In this document: in pieces, positions 47,526-59,039 of the stretch
Layout of the letters: each line of letters begins with the position of its first letter
Numbering within the stretch: the stretch's first letter is position 1
From: Prosopocoilus inquinatus
Lineage: Eukaryota > Arthropoda > Insecta > Coleoptera > Lucanidae
Reading direction: 5' to 3'
Length of the DNA: 64,000 nucleotides
NCBI GenBank assembly: GCA_036172665.1
Contig: CM069871.1
Location: 9,052,001 to 9,116,000, forward strand
The notes under the pieces: generated by a model
Told to the model about the DNA's origin: nothing
What the model saw: the letters and a program-made list of their open reading frames with translations, nothing else
The model's database searches: none
Program-made: the position numbers and the translations under genes

Positions 47526-48540
47526 GACGTCAGTAAAGCACCCCTAGCCGGAATGAACAAACAAAATGGCGGCAGATAACAAAACAACAAACTGCACCTT
47601 ATGCAATAAGAGAAACTACTGGCTCGGTTATAACTCGGCCCTACTCGGAATCCGGATTACAGGCACATAGGGAAGTCACATGATCTAAGTACCTCTATAC
47701 CGGAGTAAACAAACAAAATGGCCGCAACTAACAAAACAGCAAACTGGACCCTACGCAATAAGCGAAATTAGTGACTGAGTCTTCATTGCAAGGCGCGTAG
47801 GTAAGTCACTTGATATCAAGCCGATCAATCACAAATAAGTCATAACTAAAGAGAGGATGAAATAGGACCGAGGCGGTGCGCATGATACGATTTCGAGCGA
47901 TCGCATCAATAAACTCTTAGGCTGAGTTGCTCAGTGTCCGATATATCAGCAATTTATTAGTTAAAGTAGGTTTTACGTCTTAATTCATAGTTAAACCACG
48001 TTTTACATCTTAAGTCCGGTCTTTTCATCTCTGATTAACTTTAATCGTTGATTAATTCCTATAGAAACATTGTCTCTATAATTGTAACTATGGGAATAAA
48101 TCAACGATTAAAGTTAATGAGAGATGAAAAGACTGGCACTTAATCAGTGTCTGAACAACCAAGAAAAGGAAAAAACTTTAGTTAACGTTAAACGTTAAAT
48201 AAGTCATAACTAAAGCGAGGATGAAATAGTACCGATGTGGTGCATATGATCCGATTTCGAGCGATCGCATCGATAAACTCTTAGGCTGACTTGCTCAGTG
48301 TCCAATGAAATCAGCAATTTATTAGTTAAACTAGGTTTTATATCTTAATTCACAGTTAAACTACGTTTTACATCTTAGGTTCGGTCTTTTCATCTCTGAT
48401 TAACTTTAATCGTTGATTAATTCCTATAGAAACTATTGCCTCTATAATTGTGAAATGATAATGAAAGGTCCGGCACTTATCACTGTTTGAACAACCAAAA
48501 AAGGAAAAAAAACTTTAGTTAACGTTAAATGTGGTTCAGA
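47526..48540. repeat. Nested direct duplications with internal hairpin
   Basis: AACAAACAAAATGGC units repeat at about 47555 and 47708. A unit of about 370 bp (AAGTCATAACTAAAG to AACTTTAGTTAACGTT) is present at 47835 and 48210. The first copy contains a hairpin (TTTTCATCTCTGATTAACTT with AAGTTAATGAGAGATGAAAA); the second has lost most of its right arm. GGCTGAGTTGCTCAGTGTCC and later inverted GAGCAACTCAGCTTGAG suggest element termini. Confidence 0.7.
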
Positions 48541-48662
48541 GAGCAACTCAGCTTGAGACAGGGACTTTTTTATCCTCGCTTTGGTCATAACCAAAAAGTA
48601 AAATTATTTAAATTATTAAAAGTGACATAAAACCAAAGATTGTCAAAAAGGAACGTTGAAAA

Positions 48663-48693
<31 letters not shown>

Positions 48694-48866
48694 AAGAAAA
48701 AGAAGAAGAAGAAGAAAAAGAAGAAGCAAATTCAGTGGTTCAGTGAGCAACTCAGCTTGAGACAGAGACTTTTTTATCCTCGCTTTGGTCATAACCAAAA
48801 ACTAAAATTATTTAAATTATTAAAAGTGACATAAAATCAAAGATTGTCAAAAAGGAACGTTGAAAA

Positions 48867-48897
<31 letters not shown>

Positions 48898-48920
48898 AAG
48901 AAAAAGAAGAAGCAAATTCA
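48531..48920. repeat. 204-bp direct duplication ending in (AAG)n
   Basis: GTGGTTCAGAGAGCAACTCA at 48531 recurs (one change) at 48735. Each copy ends in an AAG microsatellite (about 48665-48727 and 48868-48912). The lysine-run open frame here is an artefact. Confidence 0.9.
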
Positions 48921-50717
48921 AACTCTGTACTGAAAGATGTCGCTTTCTTTATCGTAACGAGGACAAAGTGAAACAAAACACTATCGATCGGTGAAGTAAA
49001 TCGAAAAAATCACCTAACGCGAATAACAAAAAAAAAATATGGCATGAAATTCAAAGATTGCTAGAAAAATGTCGTTTAAAAGAAGAAAAAGCAAATTCAC
49101 CAAACCAAGTCAAAAAAAATACACTAGCAATCGGTGCAATAAATAAAATCACTTAACGTGAATAAGAAAAAGAAAACAAACAACCGATTGATAGAAAAAA
49201 ATGGCGTGAAATTCATAGATTTCTAGAGAGATTTTTAGAGAAACAAGAAAAAACAAATTCAATTTGATTCAGAAATTAAAAAAGTGTAAAATCAAGTGAA
49301 AGTGAAAAAAAAACACTCAATCAATCATATCATTTAACGCGAATAACAAAGAATAAACAAGAAAATAAATTGTCCAAAAAACCGAACAACAGAACAGAAA
49401 AATCTAAATAAAGGAAACTGCAGGTGTCGGTTAGTCAGACGAAACCAAGACAAAAAGAAACAATAAAATGAAACAAAACGCTATCAACAGATAAAACAGC
49501 GACATCTTACGATCGCTTTTTGACCTGACATTGCAGTAGGTTTTCACCGCAATCAAAAAATGATTTGCAACAATTTTTTTTTTCAAAACGCTATCGATTA
49601 ATGAAGGAAATCGGAAAACCTTTTCAAAAATTCGACAAATTTCAACGATGAAATGAACAGCACGGTGCCATCTTGGAAATATTTGGTGTCGTATCAAAAT
49701 TTTAAACCGTAACAATCCCTCTCGTTTTGCCCTGAGAATAATTAGTTAATTAAAAAAGAAATTCAAATAACTTTTTGAGACAATACGATTTATGTTGGTA
49801 TTACACATTAAAATGATATCACTCGGCGGTTTCTCGGTTTTTAGAGTAACTGAGAAAAACGAGATTTGGCGCAGAGGATACCATCTCTTCTTCCTACCAA
49901 CCTCAAACTCCATGAAGTGCTTTTAACACACGAAAGATTATTGCTTTTTATCGATTCGGAACTTCTTGCCGAGTCGGAAATAAATAATTCAGATAGGTGG
50001 CGTGTACAAAAAGGAAACCTGAGTGACTTCGATGAATCACGCCCGGTCTGAAGAAGAATATCCGAGGTGGTTTTTCATGACGTTTGCATCCGATTTCGGG
50101 GATCGTTGAGCTCGTCGCGCGATCACCTCCACTTTAAATTCGCCTGGGACTGTTCAGTTCAAATCAGTTTCTGTTTCCGGTTGCGAAATTTCCTGTTTCG
50201 AAAAAGAAAAAATTCATTTCCGCCGTAAATTTCCCGTTGATTTTTCTCGGTACGTCCGAAAAAAGTTTGCGAATAATTTAAATTCGCATTATGGAGGGCG
50301 ACGAAAAGTGCGCGTCGCAAAAAAAGCAGGCGGCAAACTTTTCGCTTTTGCCAACTGATTAGTCTCCGGAGGAGTTTTGATGAAGTCCATGTTCCGAATG
50401 ACAATGTAGTTAATACCATTTTTTTTTCTTAATTTTTCGGCAAAGAATCAGAAGAGAAACTCTTATTTAAATCGTAAGAAGAAATTTAAGAAAAACAATT
50501 GAAGTGCGGGGGAGGGGCGAGAGGAGAGGCGATAGCTTTTAATTCAGTAATAAAAATGTAAAATAAAAGATTTTTTTATATTTAAGGGAGCGCAAAGTTT
50601 GACTTTGAAAGTGTATAACTGAAACGCAGTGAAAGCATTTTTAATGGAAGGACGAAATACTGTGTGAGCATTTGACAATTTAAAACCACGTGATCACTTT
50701 CTTACAATTATAGTAAC
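48921..50717. other. A-rich DNA then less AT-rich unique stretch
   Basis: An internally deleted ribozyme-element copy occurs at about 49489-49575 (CAGATAAAACAGCGACATCT to GATTTGCAACAA, no core). The part 49850-50400 is less AT-rich and carries overlapping frames on both strands (49866-50051 +, 50159-50419 -), neither recognisable. Confidence 0.5.
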
Positions 50718-51007
50718 TAGAGTGTTATTTTCTACACTTGGCAACGTTGAGTATTTTTTTTTTAGACTGTGAAGCTTTACTTCACAATATATAACGTATC
50801 TCTCTTTCGTTTCTTTTTTCTTTTCTATTTTTAATTAGACAAATAGTTCATTCCAGTCATTAAAGGTGCTTTCTTTCGCTTAAAAGTTTGAATCGTGTTT
50901 CGAATAGTTTGGACCTGAATTTCGTTGTTGTTGCAACAAAACACCTCCTAATTTGAATTTTTGATTGACATAATTGAAATTAACCTCCGCCCACAATAAT
51001 TTTTATA

Positions 51008-51056
51008 TCCGTGGATACGTATTTCGGCAGCTAAGCTACCATCTTCAGTACGCTGT
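51008..51056 (-). ncRNA. Hammerhead-like motif in left foldback arm
   Basis: Minus strand: core CTGAAGA (51048-51042), an extra T, stem II GGTAG/CTGCC, GAA, palindromic stem III ATACGTAT, then C. Stem I around it pairs weakly (GCGTA with CACGG, first pair broken). The extra base after the core and the short stem I make activity doubtful. Confidence 0.4.
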
Positions 51057-53219
51057 TTTCGGTTTTGAAATTTTAGAGATCTGCAACTTGTAGGTTAGGT
51101 TCATCAGAAATAAACGATAGTCGACGCTATAAAACAGACAAAATCTATGAAAACAAGCGACGATCGACGCTCCGAAAAATTTTTCATCGGTCTAAACGAA
51201 TTTTAACGAACACGGACAAATTAGAAATGACACCACTGCGAAAATGTTTAAATCGAAAAAAAAGTAGATGACGATCGACTTTCAAACGTAACAAAAGAAA
51301 AGAAGAACTCAGTTTTCGAATCGACAGAAAGAACTGACAGTCGACACTCGATAAAATTTTTAAAACATGAGACTATTGTCATCGCAAAAAAAAATTAATA
51401 GGCAAAGACGGACGATGGGACGACAATCGAACTGACAGAAACAAGTGACAGTCAACTCTCGGAAAAATATATGGCAAGCGGCACCGCATTTTTTTTAGAC
51501 AAACAGATGACAAGGCACTCTAAAACACAAAAGAAAAAAAAGAACTCAGTTTTCGAATAGACAGAAAGAAGTGACAGTCGACACTAGGAAAAATTTCCAA
51601 AACATGTGACAATTAATTGTCACCGTAATTCTTTTTTTTTAACGGGCAAAGACGGACAACAATTGAAAAAAGAACAGATGACAATCGACAAGAAAACTTG
51701 ATTGGCAAAAACAGAAAAAAGAATTTAATATTTATTTATTTATTAATATTTAATATTCGAATCAGCAGAAACAAGTGACAGTCGACGCTCGAAAAAACAT
51801 ATGGCTCGACACCGAATTTTCTTTTAATGACGGACGATAACGAATCGAAAACACCTGTTTTTTTTCGATTCGTGTCACCTGACAAGACACTAAGAAAACA
51901 AAAAAAAGAATTTGATTTTGGAATCGATAGAATGAACTGTGAACGCTCGGAAAAATTTTTAAAACATGCGACAAATGATTGTCACCGTACAAATAAAAAT
52001 TTAACGGGCAAAGAGCGAGGACATTGGAAAAAAACAGATGACGATCGACAAGAAATATTGATTGGACAAAAACAGAAAAAAGAACTTAATATTCGAATCG
52101 AAAAATCGGAAAAACATGCGACAATCGACATCACATTTTTTTCTTTTTAAAGACGGACGATAACGAATCGAAAAAAACACAGATGACAAGACACTCTAAA
52201 AAAACAGAAGAAAAAAGAACTCAATTTTCGAATCGACGGAGAGAAGTGACAGTCGACACACGAAAAAATTTTCAAAACATGTGACAAATGATTGTCACCG
52301 TACAAAAAAAATTTAACGGGCAAAGAAACAAGTGACAGTCGACGCTCGAAAAAACATATGGCTCGACACCGATTTTTTTTAATGACGGACGATAACGAAT
52401 CGAAAAAAGACAGGTGACAGGACACTGTAAGAAAACAAAAAAAAGGAACTCAATTTTCGAATCGATAGAAAGAACTGTGGACGCTCGGAAAAATTTTTAA
52501 AACATGTGACAAATGATTGTCACCGTACAAATAATTGTCACCGCACAAATAAAAATTTAACGGGCAAAGACGGACGACAACTGAAAAAAACAGATGACGA
52601 ATGACAAAAAAATTGTTTGGACAAAAACAAAAAAAACAACTTAATTTTCGAATCGGCAGAAACAAGTGATAATTGACAATCGAAAAAACATGTGACAATC
52701 GACATCGCAATTTTTTCTTTTTAAAGACGGACGATAACGAATCGAAAAAAACACAGACGACAAGACACTCTAAAAAAAACAAAAGAAAAAAGAACTCAAT
52801 TTTCGAATCGACAGAGAGAAGTGACAGTCGACACTCGGAAAAATTTTCAAAACATGTGACAAATGATTGTCACCGCACAAATAAAAATTTAACGGGCAAA
52901 GAGGGACGACATTGAAAAAAAAACAGATGACGATCGACAAGAAATATTGATGGGACAAAAACAGAAGAAAGAACTTAATATTCGAATCAGCAGAAACAAG
53001 TGACAGTCGACGCTCGAAAAAACATATGGCTCGACACCGAATTTTTTTTTTTTAAGGACGGACGATAACGAATCGAAAAAAAAAACAGATGACAAGATAC
53101 TCTAAAAAACAAAGAAAAAAGAACACAATTTTCGAACCGACGCGAAAGAAAGAAGTGACAGTCGACATTCAGAAAAATTTTCAAAACATGTGACAATTAA
53201 TTGTTGCGGCAAACAAAAA

Positions 53220-53328
53220 CCAACTTAAAAGCACTAAAAAATATCTAAAGACAACCTAATCACACTGATATTGATTTTGTCAGTGTGTTTAGGTTGTGTT
53301 TAGACATTTTTTAGTGCTTATAAGTTGG
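53220..53328. repeat. Hairpin of ~48-bp arms inside foldback
   Basis: CCAACTTAAAAGCACTAAAA, then AACCTAATCACACTGA, is matched by inverted TCAGTGTGTTTAGGTTG and TTTTTTAGTGCTTATAAGTTGG. It lies next to the right hammerhead-like motif. Confidence 0.85.
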
Positions 53329-53330
53329 TA

Positions 53331-53376
53331 GCGTACCGAAGATGGCAGTTTAGCTGCCGAAATACGTATCTACGGA
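53331..53376 (+). ncRNA. Hammerhead-like motif in right foldback arm
   Basis: Core CCGAAGA (53336-53342, second base T to C), extra T 53343, stem II GGCAG/CTGCC (53344-53348, 53354-53358), GAA 53359-53361, stem III ATACGTAT 53362-53369, C 53370, stem I CGTA/TACG (53332-53335, 53371-53374). It is the mirror partner of 51008-51056. Confidence 0.4.
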
Positions 53377-53997
53377 TACAAAAATTATTGTGGGCGGAGG
53401 TTAATTTCAATTATCTCTTAAACCACAGTCTCCTTTACTATTTTAGTTTTGATTGACAGTTGATTTGTAAATAACCATAATTCAATACAAACAAGTTTTA
53501 AAAACAGAGAAAAGAATGTCTGTTTTGAATAAAAACACGTTTTGGATCACGATTTTGTGAGCGAAAGAAAGCACCTTACACGTTAATTTTTAATGTACCT
53601 ACAGATAAAATAGCAACACCCTACGATCGTCTTTTGACCTAACATTGCTGTAGGATTGACAAAAAAAAATTTTAAGTTAATTTTTAAGTAACCTAATTAC
53701 TAAGTAGGCATAGGTAGATAACCTAGGTACATCGTTTTGTTAATGAAATTTAGGAAGGTAATAAAATTACGCTGAAAAGTCGCAGAAATGGAACAGTCTA
53801 AGAGCCTACTGCCTGTAAGAACTGCGGTCATGTCGCTTAGACTGTGAGTCTTTTTCACGAAATTTGTAAAATTAAACTTTTCATTGCTTTTTTGCCTTTG
53901 TATTCATCCTCATCATTTCTGGCAAGGGATATACAGGTTGGGTGAGGTTGGTAGGGTAAGACTATCTTATTTCCTTGTTGCTCTTTCGTGTAACCTT

Positions 53998-54301
53998 CAC
54001 TGATAAAAATCTGGAGTTAATTCTAACACTTTTTGGACGCCGGTAAACAGTTTTTCGGTTTTCCCTCGCGTCCATCCGTTTGTGGAGTTTAAAAAGACGG
54101 AGTTGCGATGTTTACCATGTAAAAGTAGGAGTTAAGTTTATCCTTGTTGGAGTAAACACTCACTTTTAGACGCAATTTAGTCGGGAAAAGACAAGAATAA
54201 CGCCAAATTTGATGAAGATTAACAATTTTTCAGGCAAAACTTTATCTTCATTTAACACCGATTAGGCAGATTACAATTAATCCAAAAAAATTTTATGTGT
54301 G
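53998..54301 (+). mobile_element. ~304-bp MITE, copy M1
   Basis: Ends CACTGATAAAAATCTGGAG and inverted CACACATAAAAT-type. The right flank is TA; the left flank is TT (probably mutated TA). It is inverted relative to M2 at 54845-55160. Confidence 0.8.
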
Positions 54302-54844
54302 TAGAGTGTTATTTTTTACACTTGGCAATTTTGAGTAATTTTTTTAGACCGCGAAGCTTTATTTCACAATAGATAACGTATTTCTCATTCGTCCTTTTTT
54401 CTTTTCTATTTTTAATTAGACAAATAGTTCATTCCAGTCATTAAACGTTAATTTTTAATGTGCGGATAAAACAGCGACACCCTACGATCGTCTTTTGACC
54501 TAACATTGCAGTAGGACTGACAAAAGTTAATTTTTAAGTAACCTAATTACTAAGTAGGCATGGGTAGATAACCTACATCGTTTTGTTAATGATATTAAGG
54601 AAGGTAATAAAATTACGCTGAAAAGTCGCAAAAATGGAACAGTCTAAGAGCCTACTGCCTGTAAGAACTGCGGCTATGTCGCTTAGACTGTGAGACTTTC
54701 TCACAAAATTTATAAAATTAAGTTTTTCATTGCTTTTTTGCCTTCATGTTTATCCATCATTATTTCTGGCAAGGGGTATACCGGTTGGGTGAGGTTGATG
54801 GGGTAAGACTGTCTTATTTCCTTGTTGCTCTTTCGTGTAACCTA

Positions 54845-55160
54845 CACACATAAAAATCTTTGGGATTAATTGTAATCTGCTCATTCGGTGTTAAATATGG
54901 ATAAAGTTTTATCTGAAAAGTTGGTAATCTTCATCGAATTTGGCGTTATTGTTCTCTTTCTCCGACTAAATTGTATCTAAAAGTGAGTGTTTATTCCAAC
55001 AAGGATAAGCTTAACTCTGCTCTATTACATACGTTTAAAGGGTAAACATCCTAACTCCGTTTTTCGTAACTCTGCAAACGGATGGACGCGAGAGAACACC
55101 GAAAAAAGTGATCCCTGGCGTCCAAAAAGTGTTAGAAATAACTCCAGATTTTTATCAGTG
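54845..55160 (-). mobile_element. ~316-bp MITE, copy M2
   Basis: Starts CACACATAAAAATCTTTGGG and ends CCAGATTTTTATCAGTG, flanked by TA at both sides (54843-54844, 55161-55162). It is the reverse orientation of M1. The open frame at 54987-55244 is a translation of this repeat plus flank. Confidence 0.85.
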
Positions 55161-55720
55161 TATGTTCGAGAAGGATGTCTGCTACTTAATAAAAACTACG
55201 CGTGCAATGCAGATAAAAATATGTCTTTGCAGCAATTTAGCTGAGTATTCGAATGATCACTTCGCCCGCAAGAAGAAAAGCCAAGCCAACCTTAAAAAAA
55301 TAAATTTTGCACCCTTTCGCCACGCCGCCGCCGGTATAAGGCTTAATCAAGGGCTGGGAAAGGATCGGCTGTAAACTCACAATGAGGCCGTAAATTTCAC
55401 CTTATCACACGCCAATTTGCGAACCGTCTCGTGCCGAGGGATAATTCCAGAGCGGCCAGACGGAAAAACCCCCCAGAGGAGAGACACGGTCGAAACTTCA
55501 GGTAATCTGTGTATGCGCGAACGCTGTTGTCCGGACAAGTTCCATTCAATAAAACGGACAGCTTCGATGATAAACGATGTGATGTGATTACAGTTTGCGT
55601 GTAATTCAAGCGGCGTTTTGCCAACGTAATTTATCATAATGCACAGAGGAGTTAAGATGATTTTGTAGCCCCGTATCATCTCATACGGGAATCTGTCAAA
55701 TTATAATTTACGTCCACCCC
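55161..55720. other. Less AT-rich unique stretch
   Basis: Both strands have overlapping frames (55377-55679 and 55397-55624 on the minus strand). One contains GKTPLELHANCNH, superficially ankyrin-like, but no repeat register or splice support follows. No gene is called. Confidence 0.4.
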
Positions 55721-55723
55721 CAC

Positions 55724-56210
55724 AGAAGTTACATCTTGGATCTCCTTGGAATGTTCTAAGGAAATAAATTGCAACTTAATGTTTCTGCACGCACAGTTTC
55801 TGTGCCCAAAGACACATCTACATCTAGGATCTCCTTGGAATGCTCTAAGGAAACAAATTGCAACTTAATGTTTCTGCACGCACAGTTTCTGTGCCTAAAA
55901 ACACATCTACACAGAAAAAACTGTGTAATAAAAAGTACTACAATTTGTAGTAAAATAGGGGATAGTTACAAATTGTAGACATTTTTCACGTAATTGTAGT
56001 AAATTTAACGAATTTAAAATGTGTGTGTAGTAAAATGCCCTACCTACAATTTGTAAGAAAATTTGCTGCAGTTGTAGCTATCCCGTATTTTACTACAATT
56101 TTTTTTCCTGTGTACATCTAGAATCTCCTTGGAATGTTTTAAGGAAATAAATTGCAACTTAATGTTTCTGCACGCACAGCTTCTGTGCCCAAAGACACCC
56201 ACCAACCTCC
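55724..56210. repeat. 89-bp tandem repeat, three units, split by a MITE
   Basis: Units start with GGATCTCCTTGGAATG at 55738 and 55827 (period 89) and GAATCTCCTTGGAATG at 56123. Each contains CAACTTAATGTTTCTGCACG and GTTTCTGTGCCCAAAGACAC. The third is displaced by the insertion at 55910-56114. Confidence 0.9.
55910..56114. mobile_element. 205-bp TA-inserted MITE (CACAG...CTGTG)
   Basis: TIRs CACAGAAAAAA and TTTTTTTTCCTGTG; TA at 55908-55909 and 56115-56116. Comparison with the uninterrupted unit junction (ACATCTACATCTAGG at about 55814) shows exactly one TA duplicated. Interior AT-rich with several TACAATTTGTA-type palindromes. Confidence 0.9.
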
Positions 56211-59035
56211 GAAAATGAAGAAATGAAAAAGTGCACGTAAATAAATTGAGAGCGATTTGCCTGAACTTAACATACATTGGTGGGAGGATCCGTTTTGAAT
56301 GTGTACAAAATTTTTAAAAGAAGCTCTGAGAAAGAATGTAACGTCGTAACAACGGCGGAAAGCAATTTCTCGGCGAAATGTGGCAATTTATTTACAACTG
56401 ACATGATATTCGAGTAATATCTTGTAAGAGAGACATTCCGGCTCATACAACGCGTATATCTCGATTGATTCAAGCTGAGAAGAATTTCAGGAATCACTGC
56501 TACACTTCAAAATTAGAAATTGCAAAGAATGAGAATGAAATTTTATAATCCGCCCCCTCCCCCGACCCGCAGAGTTTTGTATGCATAGAAATTATTAATA
56601 AACGCGGACTTCAGATAAAGCATTGTCGAGAAGCATCAGTCAACTTTACAATTTAAATTTTTCCAGAACGAAAATATAATCGCTTTATTTCTATTAATGA
56701 TTTGATTCGATTCCATTATTTTTACGTAGAAGAAAATATAAACGAAATGCATAAATAAATGGAAGTAAAAGGTAAGAGGTAGCGGACAGCTAAAAAATCG
56801 CACACGTCATCAACGTTTCGATTGCAAAAACTGTCAAGTCAACCAACAGCGAAACGCATGATTTTTGATTTTTTAAGCAGTCCGTGGAAAGTAGTTACGA
56901 AATTTTTACAAAAATTGTGCAAGCAAGTTTTAATAAATAAAAAAAAAGAAAAGAGAGCGCAGAAATCGTACTTTTAATATAAATATTCACCATGGAAACT
57001 TAAAGTTGTGTAAAATATGCCAAGCGCTTCGCAAAGTCGAAGGAATCCTAAAGTACCTGAGGGGAAAAATATGGAACAAGATACCGACAAATTAATTAAG
57101 AAAATGAGAGAACATTGAACGAGAAATTATGATGCTCACTTAGACTAGAAAAACAAGTTGCAGCAAGTACAAAGATGATTACAAAGTGAAAACCACACAA
57201 AGGAAGAGGCAAAGGGAAACTAATTGTTAAGTTAAGACTGAACAGTTGAAAAATTAATTAAAATGAAAAATAAAAGAAGCAGAAGAACCTAAGCAACAAC
57301 TACAAACAAGAAAGTTTATATGTATACACAGAGTAATCGACCGACGAATCACCAGCTCCATAAAAATTGGAAAAACTAGTTTAGTTTCTTTATAAATTTA
57401 GAAACGTATATAGCAAGTCGAAGGACTATTATTTATTTATTTTTTTTGGGGGGGAGAGGGGAAGAACATTTACGATGATTCTCAAAATCGAATGTAACCT
57501 AATCCTGCACAATAATAAGAATTCACAATACAAATACTTTAACAGAAAGGGGAGTGATGATTCGTACAAGCAGAAATATCGCTGTAGAACCTTGCCCTCA
57601 AAACCAACAAAATAATTATGAGTCACGTCTGCATTATTGGAAAACTCCAACCACACCCCGACTTAGATGTTAAGGTCCAAGGTTTTTTCCGAAACACACG
57701 CCGAACGTTAAATAAGTTAAAACGAACATCTGGATATTCGATAATTATACCCGACGAAATTAGATCACTCGAATCATATTTTGACTTGTAATCACTGTAA
57801 AAGAAACACGCGTTTTCATTTAAATTTTCTTACTGTGAACTGTGAAAATCTATTACTTTCGCAAATAGAGCCCTCTAACTACTTTATAACAAATTAACTG
57901 TACTCGCTGAATAGAAACTTTAAATCAACTTAAAATTCCCTTTCAAATGAGGTGAAGTTCGTTAATATCTGATAAAGAGTACAGCAGTTATATCTTTCGA
58001 AGTAAATAATTCATCTGTTTTTTTTCCGCCCTTATTAATGGTGATTTGATAATAAGTTTGAAATCAAAGTTGTGCAGAATTAATTCAGCTTTCTAATGAC
58101 GCTATCAAGGCTGCAGCTTATTCTGAGACTTTTGCTAGTAAAATTAATTTTTATCGATGACCCTATTGATTGCGCCCCCTTGCGGTCAATTCAGATACTT
58201 AAAACTTTTTTCTTTGAATTTCTCTTGGCCACTTTGACTATAATTATTTTTCTCCTGAAGCTGTAGGTATTACGGTTAGCTACATACCGCCGGTCGTCGA
58301 CCATCCTGAGACACCCGGTATAATATTATGCGAAGTATGATCACGATTGATCAGTTAAGGAATTAATTCTGTAACTGGGCTGCAGTCAAAGGGGTTAATA
58401 ATATCCTTTTAAAATTTAACCGAGCTTTCGGAAATTTTACTTCCTTTTTCAAGGTTTCTACAAAAAAAAAATTAAAAAAATTTTTGTAACAAGAACAATT
58501 ACAAATGATTACTTACTCTTTAATGAGTAGTAGATGAAGTTAATTCGCTAGTTATAAGAAAAAAGATTCATTTAAATGAAGTTACAAAAACAATTTTGAA
58601 ATTACATTTTCGACAGCTTGTTATTTTCACAATTTCGAAAATTGAATCACGATAGAAAAATATATTGTTTATTTATTATAAGGTAATAATATTATGTATG
58701 TGCTGTGATGAAGATGACTTCTAGTAAATACTTTTCAGAAACCGAGATCCCCTACATACAGTTCGTCCACGGATTGACTTGACTATACGAGAAAACTTTA
58801 CGCAAGAAATTACAAAATTATTTTCACTCTTCAAAAAGAAAAAAAAATTCTTCAGTCATAGATTTAAATTTTTTGACTTCAGAGTGTCTGAGAAGCATTC
58901 AAATTTATTATAATAATTTTAAAAATATGTTTTTTTTTAAGCAATGCCAATCTTTATAAACACATTCTTCTCAATCGATTTAGTTTTGCAGAGATGCGTC
59001 GTATTCGGCCTTTGTCTTGATCACAGCGACTATTT
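56211..59035. other. AT-rich non-coding DNA
   Basis: No gene is supportable. It holds a G-rich run at about 57448-57465, a CACCCGGTATAA transposon end at about 58312, and a decayed hammerhead-like motif at 58417-58456. The frames 56267-56497 and 57429-57656 (-) are not recognisable. Confidence 0.5.
58417..58456 (-). other. Decayed hammerhead-like motif
   Basis: Minus strand: AACC stem I arm, core TTGAAAA (two departures from CUGANGA), hairpin GGAA/TTCC, GAA, AGCT, C, then GGTT as the other stem I arm. Architecture is kept while core bases are lost. Confidence 0.35.
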
Positions 59036-59039
59036 TCGC

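Larger units (their letters stand above)
50864..53576. mobile_element. 2.7-kb foldback element with internal tandem array
   Basis: Outer ends AGGTGCTTTCTTTCGCT and inverted AGCGAAAGAAAGCACCT; inner arms of about 85 bp (50970-51056 and 53331-53414) with AATTAACCTCCGCCCACAAT and hammerhead-like motifs. The interior (about 51120-53220) is a tandem array of about 320-340-bp units with GACGGACGATAACGAATCG at about 51833, 52149, 52384, 52727 and 53056. TAA precedes and TAC follows; the D2 copy reads CATTAAACGTT uninterrupted. The many interior frames (51762-53196) translate the array. Confidence 0.8.
50718..55160. repeat. Tandem segmental duplication D1-M1-D2-M2
   Basis: D1 (50718-50863 plus 53577-53997) and D2 (54302-54844) are directly repeated, sharing for example GACAAATAGTTCATTCCAGT, CCTACGATCGTCTTTTGACC and CAGTCTAAGAGCCTACTGCC. 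Each is followed by a MITE copy (M1, M2) in opposite orientations at the same point (after CGTGTAACCT). D1 is interrupted by the 2.7-kb foldback; D2 is uninterrupted. Both carry the 5' block of the ribozyme-element family (about 53605 and 54471). Confidence 0.85.

Noticed and set aside
48640..48834. Lysine-rich 64-codon frame
   Set aside because: Translation of an (AAG)n microsatellite.
51762..53196. Many overlapping frames of 60-110 codons with similar peptides (for example SVDCHF, YGDNHLSHVLKIF)
   Set aside because: They translate the tandem array inside the 2.7-kb foldback and occur on both strands; a repeat, not a gene family.
55377..55679. Ankyrin-like peptide GKTPLELHANCNH
   Set aside because: Only one short resemblance, no second repeat, no splice signals, and a competing overlapping frame of similar length.
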